From Heloderma charlesbogerti (taxonomy: Eukaryota; Chordata; Lepidosauria; Squamata; Helodermatidae), in contig JANEZZ010002062.1 in NCBI GenBank assembly GCA_026122225.1, positions 716,851 to 780,850 of the forward strand: a stretch of 64,000 nucleotides of DNA, written 5' to 3'. The translations under genes were made by a program, and so were the position numbers. Of this stretch, positions 23,236-32,780 are shown in pieces (position 1 is the stretch's first letter; each line of letters begins with the position of its first letter). The notes under the pieces were generated by a model. That model ran no database searches and was not told where the DNA came from. It saw only the letters and a list, made by a program, of their open reading frames with translations.

Positions 23236-23240
23236 GTATG

Positions 23241-24499
23241 TCCCATTAGGATCACCTGGTCTCTGGATCCTCAGTCAAGAACAACCTCTCTGCTGTGCTG
23301 TGCTGGTTGTACTCATTCTCATGATTTAGAGTTCCAGCTGGGCAGTTTGGTTTCTGCTCCTTTGCTAAGTTTTTGTATGAACTTGTGAGTAGAAAAGAAA
23401 CTAGCTAACAAACAAAACATTGAAAGAAGGTGAGAATGAATGGGCTGAGTTTTTCAGGGAGTAGAAGGCTTCTCTGGCCAAGCAAGGGTGGTACAGTTGG
23501 TGGCTTTGAGGTTACTGGCCAAGAATTTTGATTACAGGTATGAGGGCCAAGGAGAGATAAAGGAAGACCAGAAAGAAGACTGCAGTAGAGAAGAGAGGGG
23601 ATCACATGATCATGCAGCAGAGTTTTAGAAAAGGGGATGGGCAATATGGGCAGACAGGAGCAATCCTAATAGAAGTATGGACCCCACCCCAACCCCATTT
23701 TCAGGAATCTATAATAGTCTGTGAAATCACTTGGCATCCCAGGCACCTGTGTAGCAGGTGACATCAACAGCCTCATCATGACTATGAGGCATCTGGCCAT
23801 GCCAACTGTGGTGAAACTGATGCTGACTGCTTTTTGTGGGGGTTGATTGTAGGGCTGTGCAGGGCCCCCTGATCCACCTCAGAGGCCACTTTGGGGCTTC
23901 TGAGCTGGGTCCCCTTTGCTTCAGGTTGCTTCGAGGGGCTGCTGACCCATTTTGCCCCTTCCCCACTGCAGGAGCCTCCAGCTGCTTACCTGAGGCCTTG
24001 GGACGCATGCCAGCAGCTGTCTTCCTGTTCCAGGGAGTTGTTGCCGCCATTGCTGCCTCTGCTGCCACCAGCTCCTGGGCCCTCAGGACATGTGCCAGCA
24101 GCCCTCTTCCTGCTCCAGGGAGCCGCCAGTATTAAAATGTGACTCCCTGCATTTCCGGAAATAGATCCTGCGCAATCCAGCCCCAATCCTAAACATAATG
24201 GCTAACCAGGAGTAAGTCCCACTGCACCCTGTGACATTTACTTACAAGAAAACATCCATTGGGAAAGACGGGATTCAGCTGAATTTTATAAATCCCCTGC
24301 TTGAGACTACACAGGAACTAGCTTTACTTTGTACTGGGGAGCAAAACTTACTTCTGAGTAAGCATGTACAGAAAGGGGTGGGGCTTCACAGAGACTCTCG
24401 GAGACTTACCTCTTACTGGTGGGAGCAAAGCTTACTTCTGAGTAAACATGTCCAGGGAGCCTTTGGACGCAGGCTCCCTTTCTCCTTTTTTTCTCCCCT
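23241..24499. other. Host sequence without identified exons
   Basis: If the exon at 23179 belonged to a gene, its next exons should lie here or beyond. I see no convincing acceptor plus cysteine-rich frame. GC-rich frames near 23830-24140 overlap on both strands and look like chance. Around 24180-24240 and 24330-24450 are fragments of the 'actcctgagtaagt/caatcctaa' MITE family. Confidence 0.3.
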
Positions 24500-24608
24500 T
24501 CCAATGATCCTGTCACAAATCATCTCCTGGATAGTAAGAAGCAAATGTTCAGCAAATACATTTTGGAAATTTCCAGATTTCTTAGACCGAACTTGTTTGT
24601 GTATCAGA
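24500..24608 (+). repeat. Duplicated host segment (paralogous to 62.53-62.65 kb, minus)
   Basis: 'cctgtcacaaatcatctcctggatagtaagaagcaaatgttcagcaaata' and 'gaacttgtttgtgtatcagat' match the minus strand of 62650-62530. In the 62-kb copy the sequence runs on into a signal-peptide exon. Here E7 begins exactly at the end of the match. Confidence 0.8.
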
Positions 24609-24701
24609 TAGGGGTGTACGAACCCCATTCACCCATCCGGTTGGGGCATCCGCTTGGGGGGGTGGGAGGTGATCCGTCCCTCCCCCCGGAATCCTCCCCG
24701 C

Positions 24702-25257
24702 TGCCGGGAGAGTCCTAGCTGCCTCTTACAGTCCCCTCCAATAGCCAACTCAAGACACAGATGAAAAGGATTCTTTTCAAGGCTTTATTCCTTTTACAAC
24801 TTAATGACTCTTTCAGATGCTAATCTCCAGCGACTAAGCAAGGAACAGCACTGGGGAAAGATAGCATAGTCGCCTATGCTCCAGGTTAGGCAGTTGGTCC
24901 CCGTTTGAAGGAGAATCACGGGAAGACTCTGAACTTATGGGCTAGGGAGAGATCCTCCCTCTTTCCCTTGGGTCCTCGGGACGTGACCGTTGCTTGTGTG
25001 CCAAATGAGTGCTACGCCTCCTTTCCGCGCCCTCCATCTGTCGTCGCTCCCTGTGTCGGCGCCGAGCATCCAGCAAGCTCCCCTCCAGCACTCTCTCACT
25101 GCCAGGGTCACTATCTCCCCCAGGAATGCTGGCAGGAGGAATCTCTGCCAGCTGCTGTGCCTGTGAGAGGTGAGCGCGCTCCTCTCCCACGGATTGCTGT
25201 TCCTCCTCAGAATCAGAACTGCTCTGGAGTTCTATCGGCTCAGTTTCCACCCTGACA
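24702..25257 (-). repeat. 3' LTR of the gypsy element
   Basis: 556 bp, matching 32225-32780. On the minus strand it starts TGTCAGGGTGG. It ends with a CTCTCCCGGCA that corresponds to CTCCTGACA in the partner. A minus-strand AATAAAG signal (ctttatt near 24783) lies in the shared part. Confidence 0.92.
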
Positions 25258-26292
25258 TCATTCCCGCTCCCATGAGGCCCCCCCTCATGCTCCTCCCCTG
25301 GGGCCCCGGGTTTGTGGGGGTACAGCTGGTGGAAGCAGCAGCAAAGGAGCATGCACATTTTCCGCGGGTTCCCAGGATCGCTCATCTGGCCCATACCCCT
25401 TCCAGCCCACCAGATATTGCAGGCAGTCGCGAGAAAGGCAGGAGTCCAGAATCTCCGTGACCTCAAACTCCTCCTGGCACTGGCAGCGGGAGGGAGCTGG
25501 CCAAGCGATGAGGGTCGCCAGAAACCAGGGGGATAGCAAGGACCAATGAAAAACAGGGTGGATCTTCATGGAGGGGGGGAGAGCCAGGTGGAAAGCAACA
25601 GGGTTAATCTGGGCAGTAACCTGGAAAGGCCCCGTGCAATGAGGTGTGAGCTTCCTTGCGGGCGAGTGAGAGGGGAGGTAGTGGGTGGACAACCAAACCT
25701 AGACTCCCGGTTGCAGAGATGGACCCGGCCCGCGCTGTCAGTCCGCAGAGGCCTTGTAGGCTGTCTTGGCTTGCTCAAGGGAGTCCTGTAAGAGGTGGTG
25801 TACCGCTCACAACTCCTCTAAAAAGTCATGGGCTGCCGGCACTGAAGAGGGAGCTAGGGTGGACGGGAAAGCCTTGGGGTGGTAACCAAAATTGGCAAAA
25901 AATGGAGTTTGGCAGGTGGAAGCATGGCAGGCATTGTTATAAGCAAATTCTGTGAGAGGCAGCAAGGAAAACCAGTCATCTTGTTGGTAATTGACATAAC
26001 AGCACAAATATTGCTCCAGAGTCGCATTGGTGCACTTGGTCTGACCGTCTGTCTGTGGATGGTGGGCGGAGGAAAGACGGAGCATCACATGGAGAAGCCC
26101 AAATAGCTCCCTCCAGAAATGGGCAGTGAATTGGGCCCCTCTATCTGAAATGAGACCCTCGGGCCATCCGTGGAGCCAGAAAACATGCGCCAAAAAAAGC
26201 TCTGCCATCTCCCTGGCCCAGAGCAGGGGATGAAATGGGCCATCTTAGAAAACAAATCCACCACCACCAGAATGGTGGTCTTACCATGTGAG

Positions 26293-27276
26293 TAGGGGTG
26301 GACGAAAGTCACTTACCTGTCCTCGAAGCTTGTTCGTGGTGGGGGGGAGGCGCTTTGCTGCTCCCCCCGCGAAGTTCAGGCCGGGTGGGGGAGGCTTCCC
26401 GCCTCGCCCGGCCGAAATTCAGGCCGGGGGGGAGGCTTCCCGCCTCGCCCGGCCAAAATTCAGGCCGGGGAGGAAGCGCCTCGCCTCGCCCGGCTGCGAA
26501 CTCAAAAGTTTTTTTTTTTTTTTAAATGCCCCCATGATAGGCTACGTGACGATTAACGTAGCCTATCATGGCTAGATCTGCACAGTCAGCCGTGATAGGC
26601 TACGTTAATCATCAGGTAGCCTATCACGGGTGACTTTAGGAAAAAAAAAAAGTGCGTACGTAAATGGCGGCCCCCATAGGGAGCCGCCATTCGTGTTCCT
26701 TATTTGGTCGCTGTAGTCTACGTAAATCTTTACGTAGACTACGGCGAAAATAAGGGCAACGCAAATAGCGTTGCCCTTATTTTCGCCGTAGTCTACGTAA
26801 AGATTTACGTAGACTACAGCGACCAAATAAGGAACGGGAATGGCGGCTCCCTATTGGGGCCGCCATTATCCGTACGCGCTTTTTAAATTTTTTTTTAAAG
26901 TCACCCGTGATAGGCTACGTGACGATTTACGTAGCCTATCACGGCTGACTGTGCAGATCTAGCCATGATAGGCTACGTTAATCGTCACGTAGCCTATCAT
27001 GGGGGCGTTTTTGTTTTTTTTTCTTTGATTGCAATGGCGGCGGCGGCAGCCGGTCGAAAGATCGGCTGCCACCCCCACCCCAGACGAACACCCGCCGAAC
27101 TGCCGGCCGGACCCGCCGCCGGGAGGGACATTCGGCAAAGGTAAGTCCCGTCCCGGGGGGGGGTGCGGGGGGCAGGGGGGGGTGCGGAGAATTTCTCCCC
27201 GAAACTTGTTCGGGGGGCCGAACACGTTGGCGCCCGCCCCCCCGAAGTTTCGGGGAGAAATTCTCCGCCATCCCTA
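26293..27276 (+). mobile_element. E8: hAT-like element whose core is one giant palindrome
   Basis: Starts TAGGGGTGGACGAAAGTCACTTACC and ends gagaaattctccgCCATCCCTA. The target duplication CATGTGAG is perfect (26285-26292, 27277-27284) and the element sits in the gypsy integrase frame. The A side (26340-26500) is a 60-bp GC-rich unit repeated about three times (cgcctcgcccggccaaaattcagg). The B side (27020-27276) ends in a hairpin of about 90 bp (gagaatttctcc...ggagaaattctc). Outward AGGTAAGT-type sites lie at about 26312 and 27138. Confidence 0.93.
26529..27001. repeat. 473-bp palindrome composed of smaller palindromes
   Basis: The centre is at about 26765 (gggcaacgc-aaata-gcgttgccc). Moving outward, each side carries in mirror order an agtctacgtaaa palindrome, a ggcggc hairpin, a ggctacgtgacga/ggctacgttaat palindrome, the spacer cagatctagc or its complement, and a second ataggctacg palindrome. 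Arm identity is high by eye. Confidence 0.9.
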
Positions 27277-27403
27277 CATGTGAGGGAAGCAAGTCAGTGA
27301 TGAAGTCAAGGGAGAGCAGTTTCCAAGGTCCTGAGGGGGTAGGCAGGGGGTGAAGCAAGCCTGTGGGCTTGCCTGAGGGGGCCTTCACCCACTGGCAGGT
27401 TGG

Positions 27404-28035
27404 TGTCAAGGGCTCCTTGGAGGCCTCTCTCAGTCAAATGCAGTAGCCAAGTCCAGACACAGACAAAGGGATTCCTTTCAAAGCTTTATTCTTCTTTTAC
27501 AACTTAACAACTCTACAGGTAGCAACTAGATCTGAGCAGCAGAGTACCTATGCCCTAAGTTGAAACAGTTGGTCTCCGTTTGAAAGGGAATTACTGGCAG
27601 ACCTCTGAACTTAAGGACTAGGGAGAGTCCCTCCCCTTTTCCCTTGGATCCTCGGGGCACAGCCGTTGTTTGCGCGACAACTGGGCATAGAATCATAGAA
27701 TAGTAGGGTTGGAAGGGGCTTACAAGGCCATCGAGTCCAACCCCCTGCTCAATGCAGGAATCCAAGTCAGAGCATCCCTGACAAATGCACTGTGCCTCCT
27801 TTCCGTGCCCTCCATCTGGCGCCGCTCTCTGCGTCTGCGTCGCGCATCCACCAAGTCTGCTATCTCTGCTCGGTCACTCCCTGGACTGCTTTCTAATCTA
27901 GGAATGCTGGTGGGAGGAATCTCCGTCAGCTGTGGGCCCTGGGAAAGAGGAGCACGCTCCTCTCCCAGGAGCGACTGCTCTTCCTCAGAATCAGAACTAC
28001 TCTGGGATTCTATGGGCTCAGTGTCCACCCTGACA
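27404..28035 (-). repeat. Solo LTR of a related gypsy element
   Basis: Begins TGTCAAGGG and ends CACCCTGACA. It aligns along its length with the 556-bp LTRs ('cagacacagacaaagggattcctttcaaagctttattc', 'cctccatctggcgccgctc', 'ggaggaatctccgtcagctg') but is clearly diverged. The 5-bp duplication GTTGG (27399-27403, 28036-28040) is perfect. It separates the integrase zinc-binding region from the catalytic core of the host gypsy element. The extra length comes from a CR1 fragment inside it. Confidence 0.9.
27686..27786. mobile_element. CR1 LINE 3'-region fragment
   Basis: 'tagaatcatagaatagtagggttggaaggggcttacaaggccatcgagtccaaccccctgctcaatgcagga' is the well-known reptile/bird CR1 3'-region signature (from memory). 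It is absent from the two related LTRs at the matching position. Confidence 0.75.
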
Positions 28036-31000
28036 GTTGGGCAGGAGGCGACATAGGCCTTGACGTCCCGACACACACGAGGCCACCAAAAATCCCGCGT
28101 CACTCTGTGCAGGGTCTTGGCGACGCCAAAATGCTCACTGGTGGGGGAGTCATGGCACTGATGGAGGACCTTCTCACGGAGGGGTCTAGAAGGCACATAG
28201 ACCTGGCCAGAATGGTAAAGCAGGCCACCTCACAAAGAGAAGGGGGTAGATTGGGGTGGCCAGAGGCTAGCCCCAATTCCTCCACTTTTGTGCAGACAAA
28301 AGCATCCTGAGCCTGTGCAGAGTGAAGGAGCTCCTCCCAAGAGCGAGGCACTGCAGCTGCCACCAGGCTCTGGGGGGGAAGAATCAGAGGGGGGGGATTT
28401 CCCTCACCCCCTGGTTGGAGGTCTGGCTTACGAGAAAGAGCATCTGCTTGTAGGTTGTTGGAGGCCTTCACATGGCAAATCTTAAGGTGGAACCAGGGGG
28501 AAAAAAGCGACCACCTAATCTGCTGCTGGTTTAAGGCACGGGCTGTCTGAAGATGTTCCAGTTTGCGATGGTCAGTTCTAACTTCAAGTGGGTGCTGTGC
28601 CCCCTCCAGAAGATGACGCCAGGTCTCCAAAGTGGACTTTATGGCCAACAGTTCCTTCTCCCAGATGGTATAATTCCTCTCAGACATGTTCAGCTTCCTG
28701 GAGTGGTAGGCGCAGGGTTGCAACCCGCCGTCTGCCTAGGGATGTCAGAGAATTCCGCCATGGATCTTGGTGAGGCCAAATGCCAGTGCATTTGGCCCCC
28801 TGAAATCCATGGTGGAACCAAGCCGCCCACCCCCCCACCCCACGAAAAGCGCGCAAAACGGGGCACTTACCTGCTGCCATCCATGCTGACTTGCGAATGG
28901 CGGCTGCATCTGCGGCTGCAATGCGCTTCCTCATTATAGCTGTGATAGGCTATGTAAATAATTACGTAGCCTTAGGGATGGCGGAGAATTCCGCCACGGA
29001 TTCCAGTGAGGCTGGATTCTTTAGAATCCGGCCCCCCGGAATCCGTGGCGAAACGGCCTCCTGCCCCCCCACCCCCCGCGGAATCCCCCTAGGATGGCAC
29101 TTACCTGGGGAGGATGCAGCGGATGTGGCAGATTCGGCGGTGGCAGCGGTTCCGGTGGCTGGTCTCCTGGCTGGCTGTGGCAGGGCTGCAGCCGCAGCCA
29201 TTGCTATCCTTCGACCATGATAGGCTGCGTAAGAATTTACGTAGCCTATCACAGCTAACCTAAACCCCCCCCGCAGCATGCGCAAATGGTGGTGGCTACG
29301 GCGGCCAACATTTGCGTTCCCTATTTTTCGCCGATTTATCTTACGTAAATATTTACATAAGCTAGAACAGCGAAATATAAAGGAACGCAAATAGCGTCTA
29401 CTACGCTATTTGCATTCCCCTTTTTTCCCGTCGTTTTATCTTACGTAAATATTTACGTAAGATAAATCTGCCAAAAATAGGGAACGTAGCCGCTGCCATT
29501 TGCGTACGCTGTGTGTGTTTTTTTTTTGAGGTTAGCTGTGATAGGCTACGTAAATTCTTACATAGCCTATCACAGCTGTCTGGCTGGATGCAAATGGTGG
29601 CCGCACCAGGCTGTCCGCAGCCGGAAATCCAGTCTGGCCACAGAGTGGATCCGGCTGTCGAGGATTCCGGGGGAAGGACTGGATTGCCTCCCCCCCCCAT
29701 CGAGGATTCCAGGGGGAGGGATGGAGCAAAGGTAAGTGAGTTTCGTATATCCCTATGCCCACCCGATCTGGCTGAAAAAGCACCACCCCCGCTGCAAAGT
29801 CAGAGGCATCAGTTTGCACTACAAAAGGCTTCCTTGGGTTGGGATGTAACAGGATCGGCTCAGAACTAAAAAGCTTCTTAAGTTCCTCGAAAGCCTGTTG
29901 GGCAGATGCCGTCCAATGAAAAGGAGATTTCCTGCCCTTAAGGTGGTCCATGAGAGGAGATGTCAGCCAAGCAAAGCTGGGCAGGAACTTTCTGTAAAAA
30001 TTAGCAAACCCCAGAAAGAGTTGCAAGTCCTTCTTGGTGGATGGAGCCTGCCAGGAGAGGACAGCCTGGACCTTTGCAGGATCCATCCTGATACTGTCAG
30101 CTGAGATAATGTAGCCAAGATAGTCCAAAGAGGTTAGGTCAAACTCACATTTCTCCAGCTTGGCATAAAGATGGTGCTCGCAGAGGTGCTGGAGGACAGT
30201 GGAGACATGGTGCTGATGGGCGTGGGGGTCCTCAGAAAATATAAGTAAATCATCGAGATACACAATGAGGAAAGTGTCCAAATAGTCCCAGAAGGTGGCA
30301 TTCATAAAACACAAAAACGTGTGTGGGGGGGTGCAGGCGAGCCCAAACGGCATCACTAGGTATTCATACGCTCCATATTCGGGTGCCGAAACAGGTCTTC
30401 CACTCATCCCCCTCCCAGATGCGAATCAGATTGTAGGTGCCACACAGGTCCAGCTTTGTGAAAATCTTGGCTCGCCCCAGGCGCTCCAGCATCTCAGGTA
30501 TGAGGGAGAGGGGGTACTTGTCGGGGATCGAGACCGAATTCAAGGTCTGTAATCGTGCACCGAGCAGAGTTCTCCTGATTTTTTGGATACAAAGATGGTA
30601 GGGGCGTAGGCGGGGGAGGAGGAGGGTTGAATGAAGCCACGTCTTGAGGTTTGTGTCCAAAAACTCCCGCAGAGCTCGAAATTCCAGCTCCAACACTGAA
30701 TACAGTCGTCCAGCAGGGATGGTTGCCCCAGGAATGAGGTTAATGGCACAGTCAAAAGGGTGGTGGTGGGGAAGTTGGTCAGCCTCCTTCTTGTTGAAAA
30801 CATCCTGAAAAGCCGCATACTTCTCTGGGAGGATCATGGTAGCTGAAGAACTGCCAGAAGCAGATGAGGAGGGAGAGGAAAGGGTTAAGGCCTGGACTGG
30901 GACTGGCACCTCATTCGGGAGGCAATGCTCCCAGCAGTAGGGAGATGCAAACTCCATGTGCTGAAGTCCCCAAGAAATCTGAGGATTATGCTTAGAGAGC

Positions 31001-31293
31001 CAGGAAACACCCAGCATGATTGGGTATTGGGGAACCTTGGCCAAGTGAAACTGAATCTGCTCAACGTGGGACTGGGCGTGCAGAGTGAGTGAAGCTGTAA
31101 TCTGGGTCACTGTGCCCAAAGAAAGAGGATGCCCATCGATGGTATCCACTGCCAAGGGGGCAGGAAGGGGCAGGGTAGGAATCTTGTGGAAGAGGGTGAA
31201 CGTTTCATCCATGAAACTGGTCGTAGCCCCAGAGTCCACTACAGCCAGGGCTTCCACCCCACCCCACTGGGAGGAGCGGAGGTGAACATGCAA
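28036..31293 (-). pseudogene. Gypsy protease, reverse transcriptase, RNase H, integrase zinc region
   Basis: From 31293 down: retropepsin with the DSGATTSF catalytic motif (about 31230), then 'YPIMLGVSWL'. Reverse transcriptase includes 'IFTKLDLCGTYNLIRI' (about 30440), 'EYLVMPFGLACTP' and the YLDD active site (about 30255). RNase H starts 'FVVQTDASDFAAG' (about 29820). E9 then interrupts, and 'PCAYHSRKLNMSERNYTIWEKELLAI' continues at about 28710. The integrase zinc region 'HQCHDSPTSEHFG...YVASCPT' ends at the solo LTR. Frameshifts occur between the protease and RT parts and inside RNase H. Confidence 0.88.
28737..29755 (-). mobile_element. E9: palindrome-rich hAT-like element with double B end
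   Basis: The outer B end TAGGGATGTCAGAGAATTCC at 28737 is followed 236 bp later by a second B end, TAGGGATGGCGGAGAATTCC, at 28973. The second one interrupts a palindrome right after ttacgtagcct. The A end reads gagtttcgtATATCCCTA. It interrupts the gypsy RNase H frame; joining the flanks leaves only TGCC repeated, not 8 bp. Palindromes lie near 28960, 29235, 29353, 29450 and 29555. Confidence 0.88.
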
Positions 31294-31389
31294 TAGCAGA
31301 TGGGAGGGTGGGGGGGTTGCGGAAGGTACCCACCTGGTGTGGAATTGACCCCCACACTGGAGACCCCCAACAGGCTTGGGGGGGGCAGC

Positions 31390-32161
31390 CTAGTCAGGCC
31401 TGGGGATGAGGAGGAGGAGGAGGAAGGAGAGGAGGGGGAGGCAGTTGGGCTGCGGATCTAGCACGGCAGGTTTTGGTGAAATGTCCCAGCTTTCCACACC
31501 GAAAGCAGGGAAATCTCGGCCCCCGGCGCCCTGCCGGGTCTGCTGGCACCCCTCCAGCTGATTATCTATCTGGAGGCAGGTCTGGATGAGGTCATCCAAA
31601 GTAGGCGGGGTAGGCGTGCATGCCAACTCATCCAAGATCTCGTCGTTCAAACCATACAAAAACTGAGCCACCAGCGCGGCATCATTCCACTGTAAATCCT
31701 GCATCAGCAAGCAAAAAGTTGTTGCGTAGCTGGAAACTGAGTCCTTGCCTTGCCTGAGGTGACGAATCTCCTGAGAAGCGATCTGCATGCGCAGGGGGTC
31801 ACCGAAAAATTTGGCCATCGCTGTCATGAAAGGGGGTCATTAGCGAGAAGAAGTCCCGAAGCCCATTTAGCCACCACGCCTGAAAGTAGGTTAATGATGA
31901 AGCCCACACGAACCTGTTGTGTCAGGAAATCCTCAGGTCGGAGGCGCATGTACAGCTCCGGTTGGGCCCAGAAAATCTGAAAAAGTCCTTTCTCACCAGA
32001 AAACTTCTCTGGCAGAGCCACCAGGCACTTGCGGCGGAGGGGAATCAGAGGTGGTAGGGGTTGAGCCGCAGCTTGTAGATTCTGTACAGCAGTCATCAGT
32101 TGAGCCACCTGATCCCGAAGAGCCTGGTTCTCTTGCGCGAGAGCTTGCACCGCCGGGTCCA
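31390..32161 (-). pseudogene. Gypsy Gag with one CCHC zinc knuckle
   Basis: The ATG at about 32161 starts MDPAVQALAQENQALRDQVAQL, a coiled-coil-like N-terminus. 'PEKFSGEKGLFQIFWAQPELYM' and 'QDLQWNDAALVAQFLYGLNDEI' follow, both typical of vertebrate gypsy Gag. A CFRCGKLGHFTKTC zinc knuckle is encoded at 31466-31507 but in a shifted frame. A frameshift near 31825 splits the matrix/capsid part. Confidence 0.85.
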
Positions 32162-32210
32162 TGGCAGCCTCCAGAGGCAGCAGGAGCAGAAAGAAGCAAA
32201 AAAAAAGAGG

Positions 32211-32222
32211 AATGGGGACCAA
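32211..32222 (-). other. Putative primer-binding site
   Basis: Two bases inside the 5' LTR the minus strand reads TTGGTCCCCATT. It starts with the TGG expected for pairing with a tRNA CCA end. The tRNA was not identified. Confidence 0.35.
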
Positions 32223-32224
32223 GC

Positions 32225-32780
32225 TGTCAGGAGCGCCCTAGCTGCCTCTTACAGTCCCCTCCAATAGCCAACTCAAGACACAGATGAAAAGGATTCTTTT
32301 CAAGGCTTTATTCCTTTTACAACTTAATGACTCTTTCAGATGCTAATCACCAGCGACTAAGCAAGGAACAGCACTGGGGAAAGATAGCATAGTGGCCTAT
32401 GCTCCAGGTTAGGCAGTTGGTCCCTGTTTGAAGGAGAATCATGGGAAGACCCTGAACCTATGGGCTAGGGAGAGATCGTCCCTCTTTCTCTTGGGTCCTC
32501 GGGACGCGACCGTTGTTTGTGCGCCAAACAAGCACTACGCCTCCTTTCTGCACCCTCCATCTGTCGTTGCTCCCTGAGTCTGTGCCGAGTGTGCAGCAAG
32601 CCCCCCTCCAGCGCTATCTCGCTGCCAGGGTCACTATCTCTCCCAGGAATGCTGGCAGGAGGAATCTCTGCCAGCTGCTGCGCCTGTGAGGGATTAGCTG
32701 GCTCCTCTCCCACGGATTGCTGTTCCTCCTCCAAATCAGAACTGTTCTGGGGTTCTTTTGGCTCAGTTTCCACCCTGACA
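32225..32780 (-). repeat. 5' LTR of the gypsy element
   Basis: 556 bp with perfect TGTCAGG...CCTGACA outer bases, partner of 24702-25257. The right border with E7 sequence (tccagctggctccactccg) is sharp. Confidence 0.93.

Larger units (their letters stand above)
21590..23240 (+). repeat. Duplicated host segment R (paralogous to 46.44-45.95 kb, minus)
   Basis: Without E6, the blocks 'atgcatttcatgagataacaag', 'actcattgaatctccctcgga', 'cagttgccttggc.atg.ttgcttcc' and 'gtctttgcc...acttttactgg.actctccataatt' match the minus strand of 46440-45950 in the same order. The segment ends in a signal-peptide exon in both places. An extra stretch of about 300 bp (22820-23050) is present only here. Confidence 0.75.
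25285..27403 (-). pseudogene. Gypsy integrase core and chromodomain, split by E8
   Basis: From 27403 down: the post-HHCC region and 'WKLLSLDFITDLLPS' with the first catalytic Asp, then E8. After E8 come 'TTILVVVDLFSKMAHF', 'GLISDRGAQF' with the second Asp (about 26160), and 'HPQTDGQTK', where the expected catalytic Glu reads Lys (about 26035). Further down are the GPF-like 'CTGPFQV' region and a chromodomain-like end (FEVTEILDS...YLVGWKGYGPDERSWEPAENV, about 25450-25350). Frameshifts separate the parts, so it is not functional. Confidence 0.85.
24702..32780 (-). mobile_element. Ty3/gypsy chromovirus-type LTR retrotransposon
   Basis: Two 556-bp LTRs (24702-25257 and 32225-32780) flank gag, protease, reverse transcriptase, RNase H, integrase and chromodomain remnants in minus-strand order. 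That is the Ty3/gypsy order, and the C-terminal chromodomain places it with chromoviruses. My hand alignment of the LTRs gives about 44 differences (about 8%). It was later hit by E8, a solo LTR and E9. No clear 5-bp duplication remains at the outer ends. All frames are broken. Confidence 0.9.

Noticed and set aside
23836..24142. Overlapping GC-rich open frames of 80-110 codons
   Set aside because: Open on both strands with no domain, signal or splice context; probably chance.
24702..32780. 5-bp target duplication of the gypsy element
   Set aside because: The flanks CCCGC and TCCAG agree at only two bases, so I do not claim one.
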